Shown: in pieces, positions 15,320 through 22,310 of the stretch | Position numbering within the stretch: position 1 is the stretch's first letter | Layout of the letters: every line of letters starts with the position of its first letter | Source of the DNA: a bacterium | Lineage (GTDB): Bacteria > AUK180 | Direction: 5' to 3' | NCBI GenBank assembly: GCA_023144005.1 | Contig: JAGLGN010000012.1 | Span: forward strand, 1 to 41,105 | DNA length: 41,105 bases | Position numbers and translations under genes: made by a program | Notes under the pieces: model-generated | What the model was told of the DNA's origin: nothing | The model's database searches: none | Seen by the model: the letters and a program-made list of their open reading frames with translations, nothing else

Positions 15320-16537
15320 TTGGTTCGTGCGCAAACATTCCGCAGGCTGAAGCTTTGTGGTCTTCTTTGCAGGAATAAAGCTTGCAACAACACTTGCAAT
15401 CACGCAGCCCGTCATTGAGGTGACAATGCTCGCGATATCCCATTTGGCCTTAACGATCCCCATCACCTTATACCCGACATCCATACTGGCATCCCCTCCG
15501 GTAAAGGCAGAAATATCAAAGCCTTTAACTAGGAAATACCACATGAAGAGAGCACCCAGAATGAGACCGAAAATAGCGCCGAAGACGCCAACAAGAAAAC
15601 CCTCCCAGACGAATATTTTCTGGACCTCGCCATCTGTCATGCCAAGAGCCTTCATTGTCCCGATCTCCTTTTTCTTTTCAAGAACTGACATCAGCATGGT
15701 ATTAATGATGCCTACGAGCCCGATTATTGCGATAAACATGATAAAAATGCCCTGGCCCCTTTTCTTCATGGTTGTAATATTGAAAAAGGATTCTCCCAGC
15801 TTTCTCCAGCTCAATACGGCAAGGCCGGGTAATGCTTTTTCAAGCTCGGGTTGGTACTTCTTATATTTTTCAAAATCAACAGTTTTCATGGCTATTTCAG
15901 TAACGCCGGGCAACTCAATAAACCCTTGTAGCTCCCCGATATTCATGAACAATGTTGAGCTGTTAATAAGCGGATCAGGGGCATTTAAAATTCCACTGAC
16001 CTCTAGCTCAATGGAGTCTATCATGCCTTGGGCCGTTCTGAATGTAAAATATACAAGATCACCCGTATCCACTTTCATGTCCTTGGCAAGGTCGCGGCCA
16101 AGTATCACGCCTCCGGGGGTCAGAGATCCTTTTGATACAAAATCGTTCAGATTAAATACCTTGTGATCTTCCTGCGCGTCAATCCCATAAGCCATACATG
16201 GCTTTGAATCCAGTCCGTTATCAAGCTCGCCTCTCAAGGTGAGCCGTGTAGCAATACTTGTAACAAAGGGAAGTTTTTTCAATTTTTCAATAACCGCTTC
16301 GTATCCGGTAACAAAGTTGTCCTTCGAAAAAAGGATCTCCTCGTCAAAGTCAATCGTTCTGATCTTGAAATGGCCGGTCTCAAAATTTATAAGATTCTCC
16401 ACGGACATATCATCAAATCCTTTCAATACACCAGCCATCCACATATACATCCCCACAGCGAATGAAAGTACCGCGAATGTCAGAAAGGTTCTACGCTTGT
16501 ATCGAAGAATATTTTTCAATGCAAATTTAAAGAACAT
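15317..16537 (-). CDS. FtsX/LolC-family ABC permease, type B'
   Basis: This 406-residue permease has N-terminal NILRYKRRTFLTFAVL, a periplasmic domain, then LEKKKEIGTMKALGMTDGEVQKIF and three membrane segments. It is the type-B paralogue of the gene at 12180. GAGGAGG lies 7 nt before its start. Its TAG stop codon is the first three bases of the S23 cassette arm, so insertion took place at or very near the stop codon; the C-terminus CLRTNQ resembles CLRD of its paralogue and seems intact. Confidence 0.85.
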   Translation of the reverse strand: MFFKFALKNILRYKRRTFLTFAVLSFAVGMYMWMAGVLKGFDDMSVENLINFETGHFKIRTIDFDEEILFSKDNFVTGYEAVIEKLKKLPFVTSIATRLTLRGELDNGLDSKPCMAYGIDAQEDHKVFNLNDFVSKGSLTPGGVILGRDLAKDMKVDTGDLVYFTFRTAQGMIDSIELEVSGILNAPDPLINSSTLFMNIGELQGFIELPGVTEIAMKTVDFEKYKKYQPELEKALPGLAVLSWRKLGESFFNITTMKKRGQGIFIMFIAIIGLVGIINTMLMSVLEKKKEIGTMKALGMTDGEVQKIFVWEGFLVGVFGAIFGLILGALFMWYFLVKGFDISAFTGGDASMDVGYKVMGIVKAKWDIASIVTSMTGCVIASVVASFIPAKKTTKLQPAECLRTNQ

Positions 16538-16565
16538 TTTCGCCTCCTCTGCAGGTTGTGAGTCT

Positions 16566-17060
16566 GAAGTGTGAAGTCTGAAGTGTGAAGTAAGGGAGTT
16601 TAATATTATTAATAACTGCCCAACAATTGCATTTTATAAAGAGTAATCCATCATTCATTTCTTTCCTCCACTGCCTTTCTGGTACTTATGAGAAGATTCA
16701 TTGTTTCCTCACATAGATAATAAGCATTGTTTTTCTGTTCAGTATCTATATATCCCAGGTCATTGCATAGCAGATACTGATATCTTAATTCAGCACACGA
16801 ACCTATTGCCATTTTCAAGAAGTATCCATACTCCTTCTTCGAATATCTGGAATCTCCTTCAATTAAATTTGTGGTAATAGAAGTAGAAGATCTCCTCATC
16901 TGATTTAGCAGAGTAAATCGTTCATCATTTGGAAGATCTTTGGTAATCTTGTAAGTGTATAAAACTAATTCATGGGATTTTTTGAAAACTTCCATTTCCT
17001 CAATCTTCATTTCTCTCTCCTCTTCCCACTTGGCACCTCACACTTCACACCTCACACTTC
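16566..17060. mobile_element. S23 cassette 2: inverted heptamer arrays around a four-helix-bundle gene
   Basis: Arm 16566-16591 (starting GAAGTGTGAAGTCTGAAG) and arm 17035-17060 (ACCTCACACTTCACACC...) are 26-nt inverted repeats matching at about 22 positions, with most mismatches allowing G-U pairing in RNA. They enclose 443 nt with the S23 gene at 16651-17010. One end lies 7 bp after the ATPase stop codon, the other 28 bp before the next permease start. Confidence 0.65.
16651..17010 (-). CDS. S23-type four-helix-bundle protein, cassette 2
   Basis: This 119-residue paralogue of the cassette-1 protein has MEVFKKSHELVLYTYKITKDL, QMRRSSTSITTNLIEGDSR and EYGYFLKMAIGSCAELRYQ. GAGAGAG lies just upstream of the ATG. 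The two S23 proteins are clearly related but far from identical, so the cassettes are not a recent local duplication, or have diverged for long. The gene sits between the ATPase and first permease genes, inside an inverted repeat, and has no obvious link to export. Confidence 0.85.
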   Translation of the reverse strand: MKIEEMEVFKKSHELVLYTYKITKDLPNDERFTLLNQMRRSSTSITTNLIEGDSRYSKKEYGYFLKMAIGSCAELRYQYLLCNDLGYIDTEQKNNAYYLCEETMNLLISTRKAVEERNE

Positions 17061-17067
17061 TTATTGT

Positions 17068-17742
17068 CTACGATTCCACGATACGCCCGTCTCTCATTTT
17101 GATGACGCGCTTGGCATGCTTCATTATAACAGGGTCGTGCGTAGAAAAAAGGAATGTAACTTTCTCGATCTCATTCATCTTTCTCATGATATCAACTATC
17201 ACTTCACCTGTTTTTGAGTCAAGATTCGCCGTTGGCTCGTCCGCAAGGACCATCTTTGGCTTTTTTACGAGCGAGCGGGCTATAGAAACCCTCTGCTGCT
17301 GTCCGCCCGAGAGTTCCAATGGCATTCTTTTTTCCAGGCCCTGAAGCTCCACTTCCTCCAAGATAGCGAAGACCCTGTCCTTCATTTCTTTATGGGTGTG
17401 TTTGCCTAATAATTTCAGAGGCAGCTCAATATTTTCATAAACCGTCAGCACAGGGATCAGATTATATGTCTGAAATATAAATCCGAAATACTCCCTGCGC
17501 AAAAGAGCCAATTGCTTGGAGCTCTTACCCGTCAGATCTATTCCGTCTAAAATAACATTGCCACCATCCGATGAATCAATGCATCCTATTATATTCAAAA
17601 GAGTGGTCTTCCCTGAGCCGGAAGGACCGACGAGAGCAACAAATTCTCCCTGATCAACCTCCACGTCAATATCGTGTAACGCCTGGAAATCAACTTTGCC
17701 GGAATGGTAGATCTTATTTATTTTCTGCACATCCAATAGCAT
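17068..17742 (-). CDS. LolD/MacB-type ABC transporter ATPase
   Basis: This 224-residue ATPase has Walker A GPSGSGKTT (39-47), the Q-loop FIFQTYNLIPVLTVYENIELPL, signature LSGGQQQR, Walker B KMVLADEPTANLDS and the switch His in FLFSTHDP. Length and motifs fit the LolD/MacB branch, whose ATPases power FtsX-type permeases and do not move substrates through a channel. It is the only ATPase in the operon, so it probably serves both permease pairs. It follows the barrel gene by 9 bp. Confidence 0.9.
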   Translation of the reverse strand: MLLDVQKINKIYHSGKVDFQALHDIDVEVDQGEFVALVGPSGSGKTTLLNIIGCIDSSDGGNVILDGIDLTGKSSKQLALLRREYFGFIFQTYNLIPVLTVYENIELPLKLLGKHTHKEMKDRVFAILEEVELQGLEKRMPLELSGGQQQRVSIARSLVKKPKMVLADEPTANLDSKTGEVIVDIMRKMNEIEKVTFLFSTHDPVIMKHAKRVIKMRDGRIVES

Positions 17743-17751
17743 ATATGCCTC

Positions 17752-18798
17752 CTATAGTTTTGCTTCAAATCTTAACATGATCCCATATCTTCCCATGGCA
17801 GCGGAGGAGTACTCATCCTTATTGCCGCCGGTGAGAAAAAAGAGGTTCATCGTGGCGTTCAAGCCATTATTTATTGTCCATCGAATTCCTGGCGCGATCA
17901 CAGAACTCAGATCGATCCCGTTCGTGAAAGAGTATATGTAAAAACTCAGAAATTCGTCATAAGAGAAGCTCAGATTCGCATAAAGATAATGTTTCGCCTT
18001 ATTGTAGGCATCAGAAAATACTTCTCCGTATTCTGAAATTTCATCCGCTCCTTTTTCATTGTAATAATATACCAATTGTAAAAAGACCGTTCCGAAAAAG
18101 CGCTCCAATCCCAAATTTGCTTCTAAGAAATCACGAGTCACTGAATCGTCGAAATGCTGGGCGAGAGCCGCCTGCACAGAAAAATAGAGATCTCCCTTAA
18201 AATACAAACCTGCAAGATTCTGTTCCGCGGAAAAGCGGCTTAGAACTGCCCCAATATCAAATGTCCCGATATTCGTATGAAGAGATATGCCTGCGGCTCC
18301 TTTTTCGACTATGGTATCCGGCGCGAGCCACATCCTTAATCCGGTCAGGTCCCCAAGAGAGAGATCCCAGATCACTCCATCCATTCCTGTCTTATCATAA
18401 GAGACATCTGAAATATTCAGCTCCTTTGAGGTGTCAAAGGGATTGAAGGGGCCAATATTTCCAACAGCGATATATGTTCTGCCCAAGGTGAATGTCCCGA
18501 ATGATGAAGAAAACCTGATAAAAAAGCGCATCGGCTGAAATTCAGGGTCTGGAGAAATCTCTCTGAACAACCCGCTGTAAATGTATAGCCTGAGGTCGCC
18601 GTAGAATTTCCAGCTATTGGCCGATTTTCTCAGTATAAGCCGGTTTTCCATTGAATTGCCGTAACTGAAGCCGTTACCTGCCGCGACAAGATACAGATCG
18701 TCTCGAAATACTCCCGAAATATCAAGAGCGCAGGGAGTCAGAAGGCAGGTGCTTACAAAAAGAAATGATAACAATATGACAAGAAGAGGTCTTCTCAT
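17752..18798 (-). CDS. Predicted outer-membrane beta-barrel protein
   Basis: This 348-residue protein has a signal peptide (about residues 1-24, ending near CALD) and many alternating aromatic/polar strands, such as WKFYGDLRLYIYSG, FMIRF-like and FLSFYIYSF, with a final strand ending RFEAKL. I do not recognise a named family. Between the LolA-like gene and the ABC ATPase, it could be the outer-membrane end of the export route or its cargo. It begins 1 bp after the LolA-like gene, so translation is probably coupled. Confidence 0.6.
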   Translation of the reverse strand: MRRPLLVILLSFLFVSTCLLTPCALDISGVFRDDLYLVAAGNGFSYGNSMENRLILRKSANSWKFYGDLRLYIYSGLFREISPDPEFQPMRFFIRFSSSFGTFTLGRTYIAVGNIGPFNPFDTSKELNISDVSYDKTGMDGVIWDLSLGDLTGLRMWLAPDTIVEKGAAGISLHTNIGTFDIGAVLSRFSAEQNLAGLYFKGDLYFSVQAALAQHFDDSVTRDFLEANLGLERFFGTVFLQLVYYYNEKGADEISEYGEVFSDAYNKAKHYLYANLSFSYDEFLSFYIYSFTNGIDLSSVIAPGIRWTINNGLNATMNLFFLTGGNKDEYSSAAMGRYGIMLRFEAKL

Positions 18799-18799
18799 A

Positions 18800-19543
18800 T
18801 TACCTTTTTAAATATTCGCGGGTAAAAATCCCCTCTGGCAATTTCACATCAAATTTCACCTCTGTAAATTCCATCGTCGTAATTGAATTCTTCTTTTTCT
18901 TGTCTGTGATTATTATCTTGGAGCCGAAATAACGTTTGCCGACCTGAATTACCTTTTTAACCAGCATCTCCTTCAAGAGACGGCCGGATTTTGCGTACAA
19001 CTCAACCTTGCGCATAATGAATTTATCCTTATCAACCCACATTATTTCACGATAATAGGTCACATCTTTCACGCCGGGCTTCGCGGTCAATTGTATCTTA
19101 TAACATTCAACTCCCTCGTATTCTTCTTCTTCAAGAAGCTCGACATCGTACTTCTCGCTGAGATCCTCCATACGGACCATGTCCTCATAAGAGAGATCGC
19201 TGCCCATCATTCCCTGCTTGAGCATGGAGCCCGAGATCTTCATAATATCATCGGCATCCGGGAAATAGATCCAGAGCTCGTCGGCGATCTTCAGGTACTT
19301 GACACCGACATCTTCCGTATTGGTGAATTCCATGAAAAAGGATTCTTCATTATCCTGACCGTACCCGATAAACTCCTTGATCAGTGTCCGCTTTCCTTTA
19401 TTGATCTCCATCCGGCCGTTGAAGAACTGATTGGAAGCAATGCTGTTCTCATCTACACGGTCAATGATCTCCTGGGCGGTTAATGCGAAAGAAGTTGAAG
19501 AAAGCAATAAAAAAATGAGTAGAAACATATTTATTCGTTTCAT
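18800..19543 (-). CDS. LolA-like outer-membrane lipoprotein-sorting protein
   Basis: This 247-residue protein has a signal peptide (MKRINMFLLIFLLLSSTSFA) and the LolA-like fold pattern: TAQEIIDRVDEN, GRMEINKGKRTLIKEFIGYG, DELWIYFPDADDIMKISGS, DLSYEDMVRM and KVELYAKSGRLLKEM. This family (PF17131-like) often sits beside ABC permease pairs and TetR regulators. It probably ferries a lipid or lipoprotein across the periplasm. I use the ATG at 19543, since GGAGGT lies 6 nt upstream; the in-frame extension would run into the operator. It is the first gene of the operon. Confidence 0.85.
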   Translation of the reverse strand: MKRINMFLLIFLLLSSTSFALTAQEIIDRVDENSIASNQFFNGRMEINKGKRTLIKEFIGYGQDNEESFFMEFTNTEDVGVKYLKIADELWIYFPDADDIMKISGSMLKQGMMGSDLSYEDMVRMEDLSEKYDVELLEEEEYEGVECYKIQLTAKPGVKDVTYYREIMWVDKDKFIMRKVELYAKSGRLLKEMLVKKVIQVGKRYFGSKIIITDKKKKNSITTMEFTEVKFDVKLPEGIFTREYLKR

Positions 19544-19642
19544 AGTACCTCCAAATGGGATCTTAGTGTGCTGTGTCAGACACAATACACTTCTATGAGC
19601 ATAATTCATTCCAAAGATCAGCAAGAAGCCAGGAAGTTGTAC

Positions 19643-19658
19643 TTGACCACCTGGTCAA
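19643..19658. promoter_or_regulatory. TetR-type operator of the exporter operon
   Basis: TTGACCACCTGGTCAA has perfect 7-bp arms around a 2-bp centre. It lies immediately after the minus-strand -10 box, spanning about +3 to +18. A bound TetR dimer there would block initiation. The only TetR gene in view is the last gene of this operon. Confidence 0.7.
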
Positions 19659-19667
19659 CCTCGCTAT

Positions 19668-19696
19668 ATTATAAGCAGTATTTGAGCGAAAGTCAA
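19668..19696 (-). promoter_or_regulatory. Sigma70 promoter of the exporter operon
   Basis: On the minus strand TTGACT (19691-19696) and TATAAT (19668-19673) are separated by 17 bp. Transcription should start near 19661, reading through nine or more genes to 10322. Confidence 0.85.
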
Positions 19697-19702
19697 GTTT
19701 TT

Positions 19703-19730
19703 TTGAATATTAATTTTTCTGTGATAGAAT
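19703..19730 (+). promoter_or_regulatory. Possible promoter of yhbY
   Basis: TTGAAT (19703-19708) and TAGAAT (19725-19730) are 16 bp apart, about 18 bp before the gene. The -35 is next to that of the divergent exporter promoter. Confidence 0.5.
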
Positions 19731-19748
19731 TAAGAAATAGGAGACAAT

Positions 19749-20030
19749 ATGGAACTCACAGGAAAACAAAAGAGAACTCTGAGGGCGAAGGGTAACACAT
19801 TGAAGCCCCTTCTGAAGATCGGAAAAGAAGGTATTTCGGATAATACGATAAGCGCGCTTTGTGAACTTTTTGAGAAACGCGAATTGATAAAGGTCGAGAT
19901 CACTCGAAATTGCCCCGTCACCACAGCCGACGCAGCGAAGGTATTGGAGCAGAAATGCGACGCACAACTGGTCAGCATCATCGGAAGGAAGCTGCTCCTA
20001 TTCAAAATAAATCAGGATGAGCCTAAGTGA
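19749..20030 (+). CDS. yhbY: YhbY-like CRM-domain RNA-binding protein
   Basis: This 93-residue protein is a single CRS1-YhbY domain: LTGKQKRTLRAKGNTLKPLLKIGKEGIS at the N-terminus, a KVEI...CP strand, and IGRKLLLFK near the C-terminus. In E. coli YhbY associates with pre-50S ribosomal subunits, so a role in ribosome assembly is inferred. GGAG lies 8 nt before the start. It is a single-gene unit, divergent from the exporter operon. Its stop codon is within a GTGACATTACCGGGA repeat that recurs 48 bp later. Confidence 0.9.
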   Translation: MELTGKQKRTLRAKGNTLKPLLKIGKEGISDNTISALCELFEKRELIKVEITRNCPVTTADAAKVLEQKCDAQLVSIIGRKLLLFKINQDEPK

Positions 20031-20081
20031 CATTACCGGGAAGCTAGTGATCTGTAAAAAGAACATTTTGTGAAGTGACAT

Positions 20082-20113
20082 TACCGGGAGGATAATTAAA
20101 ACACCTCCCGGTA
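20082..20113. terminator. Hairpin between converging genes
   Basis: TACCGGGAGG (20082-20091) pairs perfectly with CCTCCCGGTA (20104-20113). No T run follows on either strand, so a terminator role is possible but not typical. The first arm is part of GTGACATTACCGGGA, repeated at 20027-20041 and 20075-20089. Confidence 0.45.
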
Positions 20114-20142
20114 TGTAATTCTCTGCAATTTCGAAACTTTCC

Positions 20143-20295
20143 TCATAATATTTTCATATGGGGCCTTGTTCTGCCTGAAAGGGATTCTTCTTTCTTGATC
20201 CTTATAGGCCTGGGACGATCTTCCATCATATAGGAAAGCCCTATGCACATTACGGGAATAACTATACCAAACATCGCAACAAGTATTTCAAACAT
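20143..20295 (-). CDS. Small single-span membrane protein (50 aa)
   Basis: The reading frame starts MFEILVAMFGIVIPVMCIGL and continues SYMMEDRPRPIRIKK to a basic tail. Residues 3-22 form one membrane helix; the tail is probably cytoplasmic. GGAG precedes the ATG by 5 nt. The stretch IVIPVMCIGLSYMMED aligns with FVIPGGCIAASYVMDA in the small protein at 20584, so they are probably paralogues. No function is known to me. It shares strand and likely promoter with the two small genes upstream, but a MITE now lies between. Confidence 0.65.
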   Translation of the reverse strand: MFEILVAMFGIVIPVMCIGLSYMMEDRPRPIRIKKEESLSGRTRPHMKIL

Positions 20296-20323
20296 ACTAT
20301 CTCCTTCTTCTCTTCTCAAGTGT

Positions 20324-20597
20324 AGTGCTCTGATTCATAGATAGGGTAACAATGGCTGATGCTATTTTGCCTCGTATACAAGGCGCGAGGAACGCCGCAT
20401 ACCCGCTGCGGTATGTAAGCAACGAGCAACGCAGAAAACGAAAAAAGAGCTTCAGCCCGAAGGGAAATCTCATCTTTGGCCAATTCCTTTCTCTCTCTTC
20501 GCTTACGTACCACCATGGGTACGCCGCACTCATCGCTCGTTGGAATTGACTCAAATCTAAACATTCCATTGTCATCTTATTTATCAATCAGAACACT
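20324..20597. mobile_element. Complete MITE-like element, 274 bp
   Basis: The left end AGTGCTCTGATTCATAGATA and the reverse complement of the right end (AGTGTTCTGATTGATAAATA) are terminal inverted repeats of about 32 bp, both ending GACAATGG/AACAATGG. There is no coding capacity. Other ends of this family lie at 508-571, 8414-8553, 25458, 27199 and 27429-27972. Flanking TA-like bases fit a Tc1/mariner-like TA target, but this is not consistent at all copies. Confidence 0.85.
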
Positions 20598-20688
20598 TGG
20601 CATCCATAACGTAAGATGCGGCAATACATCCTCCTGGGATGACGAAAGCATAAATAAAAGCAACAGCGGCTACTGCGTATCCTGCCAT
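20584..20688 (-). CDS. Small membrane protein (34 aa) whose C-terminus comes from a MITE
   Basis: The frame reads MAGYAVAAVAFIYAFVIPGG, then CIAASYVMDAKCSD. One membrane helix spans about residues 4-26. AGGAGG lies 5 nt before the start, inside the preceding gene, whose stop codon it overlaps. The last codons (KCSD and the TGA) are the end of the MITE at 20324-20597, so the original C-terminal tail was lost or displaced; the paralogue at 20143 has a 26-residue tail here. Confidence 0.6.
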   Translation of the reverse strand: MAGYAVAAVAFIYAFVIPGGCIAASYVMDAKCSD

Positions 20689-20810
20689 TTTTTCCTCCTT
20701 CTGGTTTCAACAACTTCTTCAACGCGGGAAAGATCTCTGATAAACAACATTGAGAAGATCCCCTGCAAGATCAAAAACAAAACGAAAGCATAGGTGAGGG
20801 TAATTTCCAT
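20670..20810 (-). CDS. Small membrane protein (46 aa)
   Basis: The protein begins MEITLTYAFVLFLILQGIFS and continues MLFIRDLSRVEEVVETRRRKKWQ. One membrane helix spans residues 4-24, followed by a charged, possibly helical tail. GGAGG precedes the ATG by 6 nt. It overlaps the next small gene by 19 bp. I do not recognise the family. Small proteins like this often act as subunits of larger membrane complexes, but no partner is encoded nearby. Confidence 0.65.
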   Translation of the reverse strand: MEITLTYAFVLFLILQGIFSMLFIRDLSRVEEVVETRRRKKWQDTQ

Positions 20811-20855
20811 TGTGTCCTCCAAATTTGTGAAAGAGCTTCTCTCTGATCGCATTAT

Positions 20856-20884
20856 ATTATAAGGGATGTTTTACAATTTGTCAA
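20856..20884 (-). promoter_or_regulatory. Perfect-consensus sigma70 promoter of the small membrane protein genes
   Basis: TTGACA (20879-20884) and TATAAT (20856-20861) with a 17-bp spacer on the minus strand. The predicted start near 20849 gives a leader of about 40 nt. Confidence 0.85.
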
Positions 20885-21055
20885 GTCTTTATTTATATTC
20901 TATAAGTTATTATTTTACTTATTGTTATTTTCTCCAATGTAGAAAGACTTGGGCGGGCAATATTTTTTGATATTTTTCCTGAAATAACGGAATTATGAAC
21001 AAAATTAGCGAATTATGTGAGTATATTAGATATTATTTACAGAATCCTTTACATA

Positions 21056-21640
21056 TTATAAAGTATTGCTTTTCTGTTTTGTTCCCGGAGCATAGAGAGG
21101 AATATTGTCTTTGCAAAGTGGGCAATCTTCCGGAGAATACAGTGGAAGTTCCATTTTTATCAGTCGGATATATTTTCTTTCCGGGAATGGTTCCTTAACA
21201 CTTCGGTCAATAATAGATGCGATCACTTCGATATGAGCGCCCATTTCTTCAAGAAGCTGCATGGTCTCTTTCACAGAGCCTCCGCTTGTAACGACATCCT
21301 CGACCACAAGGATCCTTTCTCCCGGCACGATTTCAAAGCCCCGGCGCAGTGACATAACTCCGGTCTTTCTTTCCGTGAAGATAACTCGTTTACCCAACTG
21401 ACGCGCAACTTCATAAGCCATGATCACCGCGCCGACCGCAGGGCCTGCTACGGTATCGATCTGTTCTGTATCCAATTCCGAGATCAACTCGGCAACTAAT
21501 TTTTCAGCGTATTCGGGCCGCTCAAAGAGCTTGGCGCATTGCACGTACTTCTCAGAATGCTTGCCAGAAGCCAGAAGGAAATGACCGTTTTTCATGGCTC
21601 CGCTTTGTTCTAATATTTTAATTATCTCTCCTCTATTCAT
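21056..21640 (-). CDS. pyrE: Orotate phosphoribosyltransferase
   Basis: This 194-residue enzyme makes OMP from orotate and PRPP in pyrimidine synthesis. The PRPP loop is RILVVEDVVTSGGS. The N-terminal SGKHSEKYVQCAKLFERPEYAEK and C-terminal CPLCKDNIPLYAPGTK match the shorter thermophile-type PyrE branch. GGGGGAA precedes the ATG. It is 1 bp after pyrF and last in the pta-pyrD-pyrF-pyrE cluster. Confidence 0.95.
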   Translation of the reverse strand: MNRGEIIKILEQSGAMKNGHFLLASGKHSEKYVQCAKLFERPEYAEKLVAELISELDTEQIDTVAGPAVGAVIMAYEVARQLGKRVIFTERKTGVMSLRRGFEIVPGERILVVEDVVTSGGSVKETMQLLEEMGAHIEVIASIIDRSVKEPFPERKYIRLIKMELPLYSPEDCPLCKDNIPLYAPGTKQKSNTL

Positions 21641-21641
21641 T

Positions 21642-22310
21642 TTATTCCCCCAATTCCTTTAGAAGTTTCTCTACCGGATGTTTGAAAAGAGAGCGGCCCA
21701 TAACAAGCATATCGGCTCCGTTGGCGAATGCCTCGGCCGGAGTTGTAACCCGCTTCTGATCATCCGCGAAATCCTCTTTATATCTTATGCCCGGGGTAAT
21801 TTTGACAATATTCGGAACATCAACTGCGCCCAGATCTGCAGCGGACATGATAACCCCAGGTACGCCCCAGTCAGCTGCGGACTCTATCCTGCGGTGAATA
21901 AGAGATGAATGATCCTTATCAATACCCATGGAATGAAGATCATCAGTCGATAAACTCGTAAGAAGGGTTACGCCGAGGATCTCAACGTCCAATTGCCGGC
22001 CTTCCGTCGCCAGAGAACGCATGGCCGCTTCACCCGAGGATATATGCGCCGTGAGATAATGGAATGTGAATCTCTTTCTCAAGCTTGTCAATCCCTTCAG
22101 CATCGTATTCGGAATATCATTCATCTTGAGGTCAAGAAAGATCTTCTTCCCTTTATCATCAAGAAAATCCATAACCCTAGCTCCTGCTTCAGAGTAAAAA
22201 AGCTGATATCCCACCTTGAAGAGTTCTATATGTGAAGAGATCTTGTTGAATTCTTTTTCAAATGTTTCAAAATCTGAGAAATCCATGGCGGCGAAAATCT
22301 TTTCTATCAT
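21642..22310 (-). CDS. pyrF: Orotidine 5'-phosphate decarboxylase
   Basis: This 222-residue TIM-barrel enzyme converts OMP to UMP. The catalytic DXKXXD segment is FLDLKMNDIPNT, and the phosphate-binding end reads TPGIRY...DDQKRVTTPAEAFANGADMLVMGRSL. It overlaps pyrD by 4 bp, so the two are translationally coupled. It does the step after pyrE, giving the last two steps to UMP in one unit. Confidence 0.95.
   Translation of the reverse strand: MIEKIFAAMDFSDFETFEKEFNKISSHIELFKVGYQLFYSEAGARVMDFLDDKGKKIFLDLKMNDIPNTMLKGLTSLRKRFTFHYLTAHISSGEAAMRSLATEGRQLDVEILGVTLLTSLSTDDLHSMGIDKDHSSLIHRRIESAADWGVPGVIMSAADLGAVDVPNIVKITPGIRYKEDFADDQKRVTTPAEAFANGADMLVMGRSLFKHPVEKLLKELGE

Noticed and set aside
15145-15320. 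Heptamer arrays as a CRISPR array
   Set aside because: The units are 7 bp and contiguous with no unique spacers, and no cas gene is present.
15357-16166. 269-codon plus-strand open frame
   Set aside because: Antisense shadow of permease B'.
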